In this document: one piece after another, positions 55,791 to 64,000 of the stretch
Layout: every line of letters begins with the position of its first letter
How positions within the stretch are numbered: the stretch's first letter is position 1
Source: Alishewanella longhuensis
Lineage (GTDB): Bacteria; Pseudomonadota; Gammaproteobacteria; Enterobacterales; Alteromonadaceae
Assembly: GCF_014653435.1 (NCBI RefSeq)
Contig: NZ_BNAO01000001.1
Location: 779,739-843,738, forward strand
Reading direction: 5' to 3'
Length of the DNA stretch: 64,000 nt
Translations under genes and position numbers: made by a program
The notes under the pieces: model-generated
Databases searched by the model: none
Seen by the model: only the letters and a program-made list of their open reading frames with translations
What the model was told of the DNA's origin: nothing

Positions 55791-55861
55791 TAGACGGCTA
55801 AATGGTTTGACTTCCAGTATTAACGCATTATACTTTTAGCCGTCTAAACATCTAAATGGAT
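55791..55861. promoter_or_regulatory. Met boxes (MetJ operator)
   Basis: AGACGGCT (55792-55799) and AGCCGTCT-AAACATCT (55838-55853) match the eight-base AGACGTCT Met box; neighbouring AAATGG copies give partial ones. The outer units also form a 12-base inverted repeat TAGACGGCTAAA/TTTAGCCGTCTA 33 bases apart. It lies between metJ and metB, the second cluster directly before the metB start. Confidence 0.72.
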
Positions 55862-55866
55862 CCAAT

Positions 55867-57039
55867 ATGGCAAAACGTCATGCTGCAACTATCGCTGCCC
55901 GGGCGGGTATCGCCGAGGATACTGCTTTTGGTGCAGTTACGCCTCCGATTTATCTTACGTCAACATACGAGCTTGAGGCTTTTCGCCAGCCCGGGCCTTA
56001 CGATTATTCTCGTTCAAATAATCCTACTCGAGATGTACTGGGAGAGGCGTTAGCGGAATTAGAGGGTGGCGCCAAAGCTATAGTGACGAATACGGGAATG
56101 TCGGCCTGTTTACTGGCATTACAACTATTAAAGCCGGAAGATACACTGGTCTTCCCGCATGATTGTTATGGTGGCAGTTATCGATTATTTATTAATCTGG
56201 CACAGCGTAAGCATGCGTTTAAAATCCAAATTGTTAATTTTCAAGATACTGACTGGGCTGAACAAGTACGCTTAGCTGCGCCTGCGATGATCTGGTTAGA
56301 AACACCCAGTAATCCGTTACTGCAAATTACCGATATTCAGGCAGTGTGCCAATTGGCGGCTGAACTGGCTGCGAAAGTGGTGGTTGACAACACTTTTCTA
56401 TCGCCAGTATTGCAGCAACCCTTGGCTTTAGGTGCTGACATCGTTGTACATTCGACGACGAAGTATATTAATGGTCATAGCGATATTATTGGTGGCGCAT
56501 TGATTGCTAAAGATGTCGCGATTGGTGATGAGCTTAAGTGGTGGGGGAATTGCCTGGGGTTAACGGGTGGGGCACTGGATGCCTATCTTACCTTGCGCGG
56601 TTTAAGAACTTTAAGTCCACGCATCCGCTTACAGCAAGAAAATACGTTGGCGGTGGTTGATTTCCTCGCAGCGCATCCGTTGGTCGCAAAGGTGTATTAC
56701 CCTGGTTTAGCATCACACCCTGGTCATGCGATAGCTAAAGTTCAACAGAGTGGTTTTGGCGCTATGTGTAGCTTTGAGCTAAATGCCGCACCTGAATATT
56801 TGTATGATTTTTTTGCCGCACTCAAATACTTTACTTTAGCGCAATCGCTGGGTGGCACTGAGAGTTTAGTCTGCCATCCGGCGACGATGACTCATGCCTC
56901 AATGGATGCCGCAGCGCAGCAGCGCGCAGGCATTGGCGCGACCTTGGTGAGACTATCGGTAGGGATAGAGGATATTGCCGATTTGATTACCGATTTGGAT
57001 AAAGCATTACAACAGGTTGCTAAGCGACTGTCAGTTTGA
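55867..57039 (+). CDS. metB: Cystathionine gamma-synthase
   Basis: 390 residues, trans-sulfuration-family PLP enzyme; joins O-succinyl (or acetyl) homoserine to cysteine for methionine synthesis. PLP Lys199 lies in STTKYINGHSDIIGG; substrate-binding residues in SRSNNPTRD and VDNTFLSP. Divergent from metJ and controlled by the Met boxes. Next gene is a homoserine dehydrogenase, as in metBL operons. Short 5' leader inferred. Confidence 0.95.
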   Translation: MAKRHAATIAARAGIAEDTAFGAVTPPIYLTSTYELEAFRQPGPYDYSRSNNPTRDVLGEALAELEGGAKAIVTNTGMSACLLALQLLKPEDTLVFPHDCYGGSYRLFINLAQRKHAFKIQIVNFQDTDWAEQVRLAAPAMIWLETPSNPLLQITDIQAVCQLAAELAAKVVVDNTFLSPVLQQPLALGADIVVHSTTKYINGHSDIIGGALIAKDVAIGDELKWWGNCLGLTGGALDAYLTLRGLRTLSPRIRLQQENTLAVVDFLAAHPLVAKVYYPGLASHPGHAIAKVQQSGFGAMCSFELNAAPEYLYDFFAALKYFTLAQSLGGTESLVCHPATMTHASMDAAAQQRAGIGATLVRLSVGIEDIADLITDLDKALQQVAKRLSV

Positions 57040-57053
57040 TTTAAGGATGTATC

Positions 57054-58175
57054 ATGAGAAGCAATCTTGCTACTGCGTCGCTGCAGTCTAAAGTGTTACC
57101 GACGTTATCTGTAATAGTAGCGGGCACCGGTAATGTCGGTGCTGAGTTTTTAAGGTTATTTCAGCGCCAGCAGCAACGCCTAGCTAATCAATTACACTTG
57201 GATCTGGCTGGCGTTTTTAACTCTCGACAGGCGTTACTGGCTCCAGCGTTAGACTGCAACGATTGGCAGGGCGCTTTAGCCAGCGGTGAGAATTATCAGC
57301 AAGCTGAGTTATTGGCTTATTTAGCTAGCTTGCCCTCTCCCAAAGTGTTAGTTGATATCACACCTAGCCAGACTTTTGCTCGTCAATATCCAGCATTTAT
57401 TGCTGCGGGTTGCCATTTGATCAGTGCAAATAAGCAAGGCGTCACCCTGCCAGGGGAGGAGTATCAAGCCATTCTTGCGGCATTAAAGCCTCAGCAACTT
57501 AATTGGTTGAGCAATACCACGGTCGGGGCTGGTATTCCGGTGCAGCGAGTGTTGCAGGAACTGCTGCAAAGCGGTGATCAGATCCGGCGGATCAGTGGGG
57601 TTTTCTCCGGCACTTTATCCTGGTTATTATGCAGCTATGATGGCAGTAAACCTTTTTCTGAGTTTGTGCTGGAGGCGCAAGCTTTAGGTTATACCGAACC
57701 TGATCCCAGGGATGATTTATCTGGAAAAGATGTGCAACGTAAATTACTGGTCTTGGCGCGCGAATTAAAACTACCATTGGAATTGACGGATATCGAGTTG
57801 ATGCCCTTACTTCCTGCCGGTGCGGAACGTGGTAGCTGGCAGGATTTTTGGGCGAAACGGGCAGACTTAGATGCCTGGTTACTGGCCAAGTACCAGCAAG
57901 CCGTGGCTGAGGGTAAGGTTTTACGTTATGCGGCTTGTTTAAGTTTGCAGCCTGAATGTGTAAAAGCATCGGTGCAATTGGTTGCTGTCGCCAGCCATGA
58001 TCCTCTGGCGGCTCTGGCACCTTGCGATAATATGTTTGTTATTGAATCTGACTGGTATCAGCAGAACCCTCTGGTGTTAAAAGGTCCCGGTGCTGGACGG
58101 GCTGTTACTGCAGGGGGATTGCATGCCGATCTGGCTGTGTTAGCGCAGAACGTTATTTTAAGCTCTCAGCGCTAA
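57054..58175 (+). CDS. Homoserine dehydrogenase (stand-alone, MetL-like position)
   Basis: 373 residues. Reduces aspartate semialdehyde to homoserine, shared by Met and Thr synthesis. The NAD(P)-binding motif IVAGTGNVGAEF begins near residue 22, the NKQGV segment and the catalytic-region DDLSGKDVQRKLLVLARE are present. In E. coli the metB partner is MetL, a fused aspartokinase II / homoserine dehydrogenase II; here only the dehydrogenase half exists, with no aspartokinase remnant upstream. It sits 14 bases after metB, so it should be MetJ-regulated. Closest relatives could be the C-terminal half of MetL/ThrA, or a separate single-domain lineage. Confidence 0.88.
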   Translation: MRSNLATASLQSKVLPTLSVIVAGTGNVGAEFLRLFQRQQQRLANQLHLDLAGVFNSRQALLAPALDCNDWQGALASGENYQQAELLAYLASLPSPKVLVDITPSQTFARQYPAFIAAGCHLISANKQGVTLPGEEYQAILAALKPQQLNWLSNTTVGAGIPVQRVLQELLQSGDQIRRISGVFSGTLSWLLCSYDGSKPFSEFVLEAQALGYTEPDPRDDLSGKDVQRKLLVLARELKLPLELTDIELMPLLPAGAERGSWQDFWAKRADLDAWLLAKYQQAVAEGKVLRYAACLSLQPECVKASVQLVAVASHDPLAALAPCDNMFVIESDWYQQNPLVLKGPGAGRAVTAGGLHADLAVLAQNVILSSQR

Positions 58176-58301
58176 TAGCGATGGCTCAGATAGATAAAGG
58201 TCCTACAAGTAGATGGCTGCTTGGCAAAGTGGCCTATTCTCGGTTAATCTGAGTTTCAGAACTAGCTAAGCCATCTGCTGCTGACTAATCGGAACTGCTG
58301 A

Positions 58302-61190
58302 ATGCCGTTGTTGTCTTTTCGTTATACTTTTTTATGTTGGTTGCTTTTTAGCCTGCCGCTAACGGCTTTTGCGCTTTCAAATACGGCAAGCCCGGTCCCT
58401 GCCTTAGATAATTATTTTAAAGAAAGCCTCAATACCCGCGATGGTTTGCCGCACAACACGATTAATGCTTTGGCACAGACTGCCGATGGTTATCTCTGGT
58501 TTGGCACCTGGGAGGGCGTTGCGCGCTATAACGGCAGAGAATTTAGAATTTTCGATCGTAGCCCGGAAACAGGCTTACCTGATGTTGGCGTAAGAACTTT
58601 CCATCTTGATCAGCATAAAACCTTATGGATCGCGGGTTCTCGTGGCGGCTTGGTTCGGGTAAAAGAGGGGAATTGGCATGCCTACCCTCCGCTTGGCGTC
58701 TTAATTAACCGGCTATTACTGGATAAACAAGAGAGATTGTGGATTGCGACTGAAGGCCAGGGGCTCTTTATGCAAAATAGTGCCGGTGAGCGTGTGCAAT
58801 ATTTAGGTAAAGAGGGGCTGCCGTCTGAACAAGTACATAGTTTAATTGAAGATAGCCAGGGGCGAATTTGGGTAGGTACGTCAGACGGCTTGGTTTACCT
58901 GGATGAACAACTGCAAATTCAGCCGGTACTGCCCACTCAGTATAATGGCGTACCCGTATTTGCGTTGGCATTAAATGAGCAAGGGCAGTTGCTGGTTGGG
59001 ACTGAACGTGGATTATTTCTCTCGCCTACTTTAACTGCGGAACCTATCACCTTATTAGATAATGTTCCTGTCTCAGCGTTGTTATTTGAAAGCGACGACA
59101 TACTCTGGATTGGCACTATTGATCGCGGTTTATTACGGCAACATGATGGTATTACCGAAGAGCTAGATATTCGCCAGGGCTTACCGAATAACCGCATTCT
59201 GGCACTATTGTTAGATAGCGAACAGAACTTATGGGTTGGCACTAATGGTGGTGTTTTTCGGCTCCGTGATGCACCTTTTAGTACTTTTACTACTGATCAG
59301 GGATTAGCGGGTAACTTTGTCCGAACGGTGTTATCGCATTCCGATGGTTGCTTGTATATCGGCACTAGTCGTGGTTTGAATCGATATTGTGCTGGGGTGA
59401 TAGATCAGATTGATTTAAGTTCTGTCAGTGTTGGTCAGTCGGTGCTCAGTTTAGCAGAGGGGCCAGAGCAGAGTCTTTGGGTGGGTACCTACGCTGATGG
59501 TTTAATTGAAGTTAGCCAAGGGCAGGTCAAGCGCCACTTTAATGCGAATAATGGACTGCCTGCAAATGAAGTTCGTGCAGTGATGCCATTGAGTGACGGC
59601 ACGGTTTGGGTTGGCACCGCGTTGGGTGCCAGCCGGATTGATAATCAGGGTATTAGAAACTATGGGCGCGAAGATGGTCTGCCTAGCCCTTTTATCATGG
59701 CGTTGTATCAAAGCTCTGATGGCCGTGTTTTTATTGGTAGTGGTGCTGGTGTCGCTGTGCTGCAACAGGATAAATTGCAGTCTCTTGATCTTACTGGGCT
59801 TGATGATGCCGATTATGCTTTTGGTTTTGCAGAGGATTTAGCTGCCGGAATCTTCTGGATGACGACAGATCGCGGCTTAATTGCATACGACCTAACCTCT
59901 GGCGCACTGCATATGATTGGGCGTGCGCAGGGGATGCCCTTTGATAAACTGTTCCAGTTAGTACTGGATAAGCAAGGCTATTTTTGGATTAGCAGTAATA
60001 GAGGTGTACTCCGATTAAATCGCGCACAGGCCCTGGAAGTTATTGCGGGTAAGCGTGAGCGGATTGAGTTCGAGTTATTTGGTGAAAGTGATGGCATGGC
60101 CAGCGCTCAGGCTAATGGCGGTTCTGCAAAAGCTGCTACTTTACATCATGATGGATCTATCTGGATTGCAACATCGATTGGTGTGAGTCGGGTGCAACCC
60201 GAACGATTACAACAATTCGCCAAAATGTTACCCCCGGTGGTGATAGAAAAATTATTGGTAGAAGGGCAAGAAATTAGTTTTGTGAACCTGCAACCATTAG
60301 CTGCAGGCACCAATCGCGTTGAAATTCAGTATGCGGGTTTGGGCTATATTATGTCAGAGCGTATTCAATACCGCACTTTATTGGAAGGCTTTGATCAAGA
60401 GTGGGTAAATCGCGGTTCCTATATTGCCGCAGAATATACAAACTTGCCGCCAGGCACTTATCGCTTTAGGGTAGCCGCGGCTTACCCCGGAGGGGATTGG
60501 AGCCAGAATGAAGCTGAATTAACGTTAGAAATTTTGCCTTATTTATGGCAGCGTTGGTGGTTTCAGTTATTGATTGTTTTGGTGTTAGCAACTTCTTTGC
60601 TTTGGGTTATTCGCTGGCGTTTGCAGAGTTTAAAACGCAACGAGCTACGGTTATTAAAGCTAGTGTCTGAACAGACGGTAGAACTGCAGCTGCTCGCTAG
60701 ACAAGATGCCTTAACTGGCTTAGCGAATCGACGGGCTTTTGATGAAGCTTTGCAGCAAGAATACCAGCGTGCGAAACGTAGCAACGCAACCCTTTGTTTG
60801 GCATTAATAGATGTTGATCACTTTAAGCAAGTTAATGACAAACTCTCCCATGCCTTAGGCGATGAGGTTTTAAAGCGTATCGCCGCGTTGTTAAAGCAGC
60901 AAAGCCGTGCCATTGATTTGGTTGCGCGTTGGGGGGGGGAAGAGTTTGTGATCTTGCTACCTGATACCAGCCTTGCCGCGGCAATAGAGGTGTGTGAACG
61001 TTTACGGCAAAAGCTTGAGCAACTTGATTTTAGTGAGTTATCAGCAGATTTAAACATGACCGTGAGTATTGGTTTAACTACAAATGATAAGTTAGAGTTG
61101 CCACAGATGTTACTGAGCGCAGATCGGGCTCTTTATCAGGCTAAGCGCACTGGGCGAAATAGATTGATCATTGCAGACAATAAAATTTAA
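58302..61190 (+). CDS. Two-component-like propeller sensor diguanylate cyclase
   Basis: 962 residues. Signal peptide (1-24), then a periplasmic seven-bladed propeller of repeated Reg_prop units (LWFGTWEGVARYN, LWIAGSRGGLVRV, IWVGTSDGLVYL, LWIGTIDRGLL and more, spanning about 45-630), a Y_Y_Y domain (about 680-745), one transmembrane helix (about 752-772) and a cytoplasmic GGDEF domain. GGEEF is at 878-882 and the inhibitory site RAID (869-872) is exactly five residues before it, so it should be an active, feedback-inhibited c-di-GMP cyclase. The codons for WGGE form a run of nine G (60931-60939). No response regulator or transporter nearby; ligand unknown. ATG chosen as the first in frame with a signal peptide; the site has only a weak GGA. 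Confidence 0.94.
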   Translation: MPLLSFRYTFLCWLLFSLPLTAFALSNTASPVPALDNYFKESLNTRDGLPHNTINALAQTADGYLWFGTWEGVARYNGREFRIFDRSPETGLPDVGVRTFHLDQHKTLWIAGSRGGLVRVKEGNWHAYPPLGVLINRLLLDKQERLWIATEGQGLFMQNSAGERVQYLGKEGLPSEQVHSLIEDSQGRIWVGTSDGLVYLDEQLQIQPVLPTQYNGVPVFALALNEQGQLLVGTERGLFLSPTLTAEPITLLDNVPVSALLFESDDILWIGTIDRGLLRQHDGITEELDIRQGLPNNRILALLLDSEQNLWVGTNGGVFRLRDAPFSTFTTDQGLAGNFVRTVLSHSDGCLYIGTSRGLNRYCAGVIDQIDLSSVSVGQSVLSLAEGPEQSLWVGTYADGLIEVSQGQVKRHFNANNGLPANEVRAVMPLSDGTVWVGTALGASRIDNQGIRNYGREDGLPSPFIMALYQSSDGRVFIGSGAGVAVLQQDKLQSLDLTGLDDADYAFGFAEDLAAGIFWMTTDRGLIAYDLTSGALHMIGRAQGMPFDKLFQLVLDKQGYFWISSNRGVLRLNRAQALEVIAGKRERIEFELFGESDGMASAQANGGSAKAATLHHDGSIWIATSIGVSRVQPERLQQFAKMLPPVVIEKLLVEGQEISFVNLQPLAAGTNRVEIQYAGLGYIMSERIQYRTLLEGFDQEWVNRGSYIAAEYTNLPPGTYRFRVAAAYPGGDWSQNEAELTLEILPYLWQRWWFQLLIVLVLATSLLWVIRWRLQSLKRNELRLLKLVSEQTVELQLLARQDALTGLANRRAFDEALQQEYQRAKRSNATLCLALIDVDHFKQVNDKLSHALGDEVLKRIAALLKQQSRAIDLVARWGGEEFVILLPDTSLAAAIEVCERLRQKLEQLDFSELSADLNMTVSIGLTTNDKLELPQMLLSADRALYQAKRTGRNRLIIADNKI

Positions 61191-61191
61191 G

Positions 61192-61226
61192 TGGATAATA
61201 ATTCAATAAAACAGCATAATAATTCT
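61192..61226. promoter_or_regulatory. Tandem ARG boxes (ArgR operator)
   Basis: TGGATAATAATTCA (61192-61205) and AGCATAATAATTCT (61213-61226) both fit the core of the ARG box (TNTGAATWWWWATTCANW) and are 21 bases apart, the standard spacing for a hexameric ArgR (18-base box plus 3). They begin just after the cyclase stop and lie about 85 bases before argC. Confidence 0.75.
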
Positions 61227-61308
61227 TGATTGTGCATGTTCTTCGGTCTACACTAGCCACCGATTTGTGCTATAACTGTTAGCCTGTTTTTATTCTGAAG
61301 AGTTGTCC

Positions 61309-62337
61309 ATGTCATTAGATAATCAACATATTAAAATTCGCAGTGCCGTACTGGGTGCTGCCGGCTATAGCGGTGCTGAGCTATGTGCTTTACTTACAGC
61401 AAACCCTTATTTTGAGCTGTGTTACGCCTTTGCCTCTGCCGGGCGTGAACCTGAACCTTTTGCCAGTTTGTATCCACGGTTTCAGCAGCAAATTGATATT
61501 CTGGTTGAACCCTGGTCTGATAACTTGATTGAAAAATTGGATATCGACGCGGCTTTTTTAGCGCTACCGCATGAAGCCAGTGAAGAGATTGCACCTAAGT
61601 TGCTGGCTAAGGGTATTAAGGTATTTGATTTATCGGGGGCCTTCCGGTTAAAGCAGCCTGAGCTTTATCCACAGTATTATGGCTACGCCCATCAACACCC
61701 AGAGCTATTGGCACAAGCCGTTTATTCATTAATGGAATGGCAAACTGGCCCGCTGGGTGATCTGGTGTCTGTACCGGGTTGCTATCCCACAGCGTGCTCA
61801 CTGGCCTTGTTACCAGTATTAAAAGCCCATTTAGTCGCAGATGACTGTATTCCGGTGATTAGCGCCACCAGTGGTGTATCAGGTGCGGGCCGTAAAGCCA
61901 GTTTAAGCACCTCGTTCTGCGAGGTAGGACTTAATGCTTATGGTTTCTTTAAGCATCGGCATCGCCCAGAAATCGAACAAAACCTGGGTCGTAAGGTGGT
62001 ATTTACCCCGCATTTAGGCAATTTTAAACGCGGTATTCTGGCTACCTGTGTGGTGAATTTAAAAGCTGGGGTAACCCCTGAGCAAGTTACCGAGGCCTTT
62101 ACCGCGGCTTATCAACACAAGCCACTCATTCGCTTTAGCAGTAAATCACCCAATGTCGCCGATGTGGCCGGTACGCCATTCTGTGATTTATTCTGGCAAC
62201 AAGACGGCGAGCAACTGGTGATTATGTCGGCCATTGATAATTTATTAAAAGGTGCCGCTGCCCAGGCAATGCAAGCGGCTAATGTCAGATTTGCCAAGCC
62301 AGAAATAGCGGGCTTGTTGCCTGGAGCCTTAGTATGA
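61309..62337 (+). CDS. argC: N-acetyl-gamma-glutamyl-phosphate reductase
   Basis: 342 residues from ATG 61309; TTG 61303 would add two residues. Reduces N-acetylglutamyl phosphate to the semialdehyde in arginine synthesis. NADP-binding GAAGYSGAEL (about 17-26), catalytic Cys158 in VPGCYPTAC, and the His of the RHRPEIEQN area. First gene of argC-argB-argF. Its stop overlaps the argB start (ATGA). ARG boxes lie upstream. Confidence 0.97.
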   Translation: MSLDNQHIKIRSAVLGAAGYSGAELCALLTANPYFELCYAFASAGREPEPFASLYPRFQQQIDILVEPWSDNLIEKLDIDAAFLALPHEASEEIAPKLLAKGIKVFDLSGAFRLKQPELYPQYYGYAHQHPELLAQAVYSLMEWQTGPLGDLVSVPGCYPTACSLALLPVLKAHLVADDCIPVISATSGVSGAGRKASLSTSFCEVGLNAYGFFKHRHRPEIEQNLGRKVVFTPHLGNFKRGILATCVVNLKAGVTPEQVTEAFTAAYQHKPLIRFSSKSPNVADVAGTPFCDLFWQQDGEQLVIMSAIDNLLKGAAAQAMQAANVRFAKPEIAGLLPGALV

Positions 62338-63098
62338 AGCCGGTAGTATTAAAAATGGGCGGTCGTTTATTACAGGATCGCAATGCACTGGATGCCTTAC
62401 TGGCGGTATGTGCCCGTATTAAACAGCAGCGGCCGGTCATTCTGGTGCATGGCGGTGGCGATCAGGTTGACCAATGGTTGGCTAAGTTTGCTTTTAACAC
62501 CGAGAAAATTGATGGCCAGCGCGTCTCCCCAGCTGAGCAAATGCCAGTTATCGCTGGAGCCTTAGATGGCGCGGTCAATGCAGAGATGGTCAGTCGTGCC
62601 ATGTTACAAGGTTTAAAGCCGGTGGGATTAAACCTCTCTGCCGGTAATGCTTGCCAGTTCACAGTTAACACCAAGCTTGGCGCTGTCGGTATTGCGAAGC
62701 CGGCTGATGCAACCTTACTGAATGTGCTACTTGCTGAGGGCTTTACCCCAGTATTTAGCTCTATTGGTATTGGTAGCGAGGGCCAGTTATTAAATGTGAA
62801 TGCCGACCTAGCCGCGGCCGCAATCTGCCAGTTAGTTAAAGGCCAACTGGTGTTACTGACCGACGTGCCGGGTATTTTGGACGGCAATATGCAGCTTATT
62901 CCTGAGCTTTCTACTGAGCATGCGGCGCAGCTAGTTGCGCAAGGCGTGATTAAAGGCGGCATGAAAGTGAAGTTGGATGCGGCCTTAGATACTGCAGCGG
63001 CACTGCAAAGCAATATCGTAGTGGCTGGCTGGCAGAACCCGAATGATTTAGAGAACCTGATGCAGGATAAGCCTGTTGGCACCTGCATTTTGTACTAA
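62334..63098 (+). CDS. argB: Acetylglutamate kinase
   Basis: 254 residues. Phosphorylates N-acetylglutamate, step two of arginine synthesis. Amino-acid-kinase fold with KMGGRLL at the N-terminus, VHGGGDQVDQWL and TDVPGILDGN near residues 40 and 180, and the late Lys-containing KGGMKVKLDAA. The sequence is of the short gammaproteobacterial kind. Coupled to argC by a four-base overlap. Confidence 0.95.
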   Translation: MKPVVLKMGGRLLQDRNALDALLAVCARIKQQRPVILVHGGGDQVDQWLAKFAFNTEKIDGQRVSPAEQMPVIAGALDGAVNAEMVSRAMLQGLKPVGLNLSAGNACQFTVNTKLGAVGIAKPADATLLNVLLAEGFTPVFSSIGIGSEGQLLNVNADLAAAAICQLVKGQLVLLTDVPGILDGNMQLIPELSTEHAAQLVAQGVIKGGMKVKLDAALDTAAALQSNIVVAGWQNPNDLENLMQDKPVGTCILY

Positions 63099-63156
63099 CC
63101 CCAGCGCCATGGCGCTCTAGTAATAAGGATACCGCTTAGCGGATAACGCGTGTTTT

Positions 63157-64000
63157 ATGAGTAAATTAACCCAGCTGCTATGTTTAGCTGAACTGGACCA
63201 AGCACAACTGTCAGCCTTATTGGATTTGGCCCTCCAAATCAAACAGGCTCCGCAACATTACCAAACTGCGTTAAAAGGACGTAGTATTGCATTATTGTTT
63301 GAGAAACCCTCATTGCGAACCCGCGTGAGCTTTGATGTGGGGATCAACAAGTTGGGTGGACATAGTGTTTACCTGGATTTGCAAAATGGTGCTATGGGCG
63401 TGCGAGAGTCCGTTGAAGATTTTGGCAGTAATCTCGCATGTTGGACTGATGCGATAGTTGCACGGGTTTACTCACAAAAAACCTTGGTCCAATTAGCGCT
63501 AAGTAGCAAAAAGCCTGTTATTAACGCCTTAAGCGATCTTTATCATCCTTGCCAGGCCTTAGCCGATTTATTAACGCTAAAAGAGCAATATGGTGATTTA
63601 AGCAAGGTGCATTTGGCCTTTGTCGGGGATGGTAATAATGTTTGCCACTCTTTAATGCTCGGTGCGGCGATTCTGGGGATGGATTTGACGGTAATTACCC
63701 CGCAAGGTTTTGGACCTGATGCCCATGTATTATTAAAAGCGCAGGAAATGGCCCGGCAAAGCGGTGCTAAACTCACCTTGAGTCAGCATGTGTCTTCAGC
63801 AGCCGGCGCTGATGCGATTTATACTGATACCTGGCTATCGATGGGGACACGGGCCGATCCGGCCTTGATAGAGCAACTGTTTGTCCCTTATCAGATCAAT
63901 ACTGCAGTGATGCAGCGCTTAGCCGTAAAGCATTTTATGCATTGTTTACCAGCACATCGTGGCCAGGAAGTGACCAGTGAAGTATTGGACAGTGAGTATT
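63157..64000 (+). CDS. argF: Ornithine carbamoyltransferase (5' part)
   Basis: Runs off the right edge; at least 281 residues, nearly complete. Joins carbamoyl phosphate to ornithine, giving citrulline. The carbamoyl-phosphate motif reads SLRTR (in FEKPSLRTRVSFD, around residue 53), not the usual STRTR; HPCQALADL (about 131), the ornithine loop SMG (in DTWLSMGTRAD) and HCLPAH (about 267) are intact. The SMG loop makes ornithine the likely substrate rather than acetyl- or succinylornithine. Weak ribosome-binding site; two small dyads (63103-63116 and around 63132-63142) fill the gap after argB. Confidence 0.93.
   Translation, partial: MSKLTQLLCLAELDQAQLSALLDLALQIKQAPQHYQTALKGRSIALLFEKPSLRTRVSFDVGINKLGGHSVYLDLQNGAMGVRESVEDFGSNLACWTDAIVARVYSQKTLVQLALSSKKPVINALSDLYHPCQALADLLTLKEQYGDLSKVHLAFVGDGNNVCHSLMLGAAILGMDLTVITPQGFGPDAHVLLKAQEMARQSGAKLTLSQHVSSAAGADAIYTDTWLSMGTRADPALIEQLFVPYQINTAVMQRLAVKHFMHCLPAHRGQEVTSEVLDSEY

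Noticed and set aside
62462-63088. 208-codon frame antisense to argB
   Set aside because: Shadow of argB; no ribosome-binding site.
1-64000. CRISPR arrays, insertion sequences, prophage or integrase genes
   Set aside because: None seen: no regularly spaced repeats, transposase or phage-like proteins in the window.

Overview
This window reads as chromosomal DNA of a free-living Gammaproteobacterium. Gene content and order (lptFG; yihY-dtd-yiiD; rpmE/priA/ftsN/hslVU/DUF971; metJ/metB; argCBF; a short MetJ very like the enterobacterial one) point to the order Alteromonadales, perhaps the Rheinheimera/Alishewanella/Arsukibacterium group. That placement is inferred from gene order and protein resemblance; no marker gene was compared. 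No phage, insertion sequence, integrase or CRISPR array was found.

Layout. 1-2.4 kb: end of lptF, lptG and an RDD membrane protein. 2.46-9.95 kb: a six-gene unit made of a membrane-fusion protein, an ABC ATPase, two MacB/FtsX-type permeases, a sigma-54-type response regulator and a histidine kinase. It is preceded by a well-matched -24/-12 (sigma-54) promoter and two tandem TGTCCGCGGACA-type palindromes, so it looks like a self-regulated efflux or envelope-stress unit. 10-13.2 kb: a LysR/pirin divergent pair, a YcaC-type hydrolase and an ABM-domain membrane protein. 13.45 kb: tRNA-Leu(CAA), followed by an A+T-rich patch with an unrecognised membrane protein. 15-20.3 kb: an S9 peptidase, a periplasmic solute-binding protein and a GGDEF-EAL protein. 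20.4-33.8 kb: a mixed region with two more pirins, a ParD-like/methionine aminopeptidase pair, ccoG, a MocR regulator, LysR, DoxX, a PilZ protein, a DUF1624 acyltransferase, a broken TonB-dependent receptor and a second S9 peptidase.

34-37.3 kb: yihY-dtd-yiiD-SDR operon. 37.3-39.3 kb: a chemoreceptor. 39.4-46.4 kb: the histidine-utilisation genes (hutH, hutU, hutC leftward, hutI rightward, with a perfect HutC-type operator in the divergent gap) plus hutG, which is instead joined to rraA. 46.5-52.7 kb: PAP2 phosphatase, then DUF971, hslU, hslV, ftsN, priA and rpmE. hslV has a heat-shock-type promoter interlocked with the ftsN terminator. 52.7-58.2 kb: Sel1 protein, malic enzyme, metJ divergent from metB and a stand-alone homoserine dehydrogenase, with Met boxes between. 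58.3-61.2 kb: a seven-bladed-propeller diguanylate cyclase. 61.2-64 kb: argC-argB-argF behind a tandem pair of ARG boxes, with argF cut by the window edge.

How the parts fit: amino-acid metabolism (His breakdown, Met and Arg synthesis) is under local repressors (HutC, MetJ, ArgR). Three c-di-GMP genes (GGDEF-EAL, PilZ, propeller-GGDEF) suggest surface/motility signalling. Three pirins, DoxX, LysR regulators, a YcaC hydrolase and an ABM protein look like a dispersed response to quinone-like or aromatic compounds (inference). The most novel-looking points are the sigma-54 ABC/two-component unit with its unusual regulator, the sigma-32 promoter/terminator overlap at hslV, the hairpin after the kinase gene that copies the tRNA-Leu anticodon arm, the ParD-like/Map overlap, and a G9 tract inside a GGEEF active site.
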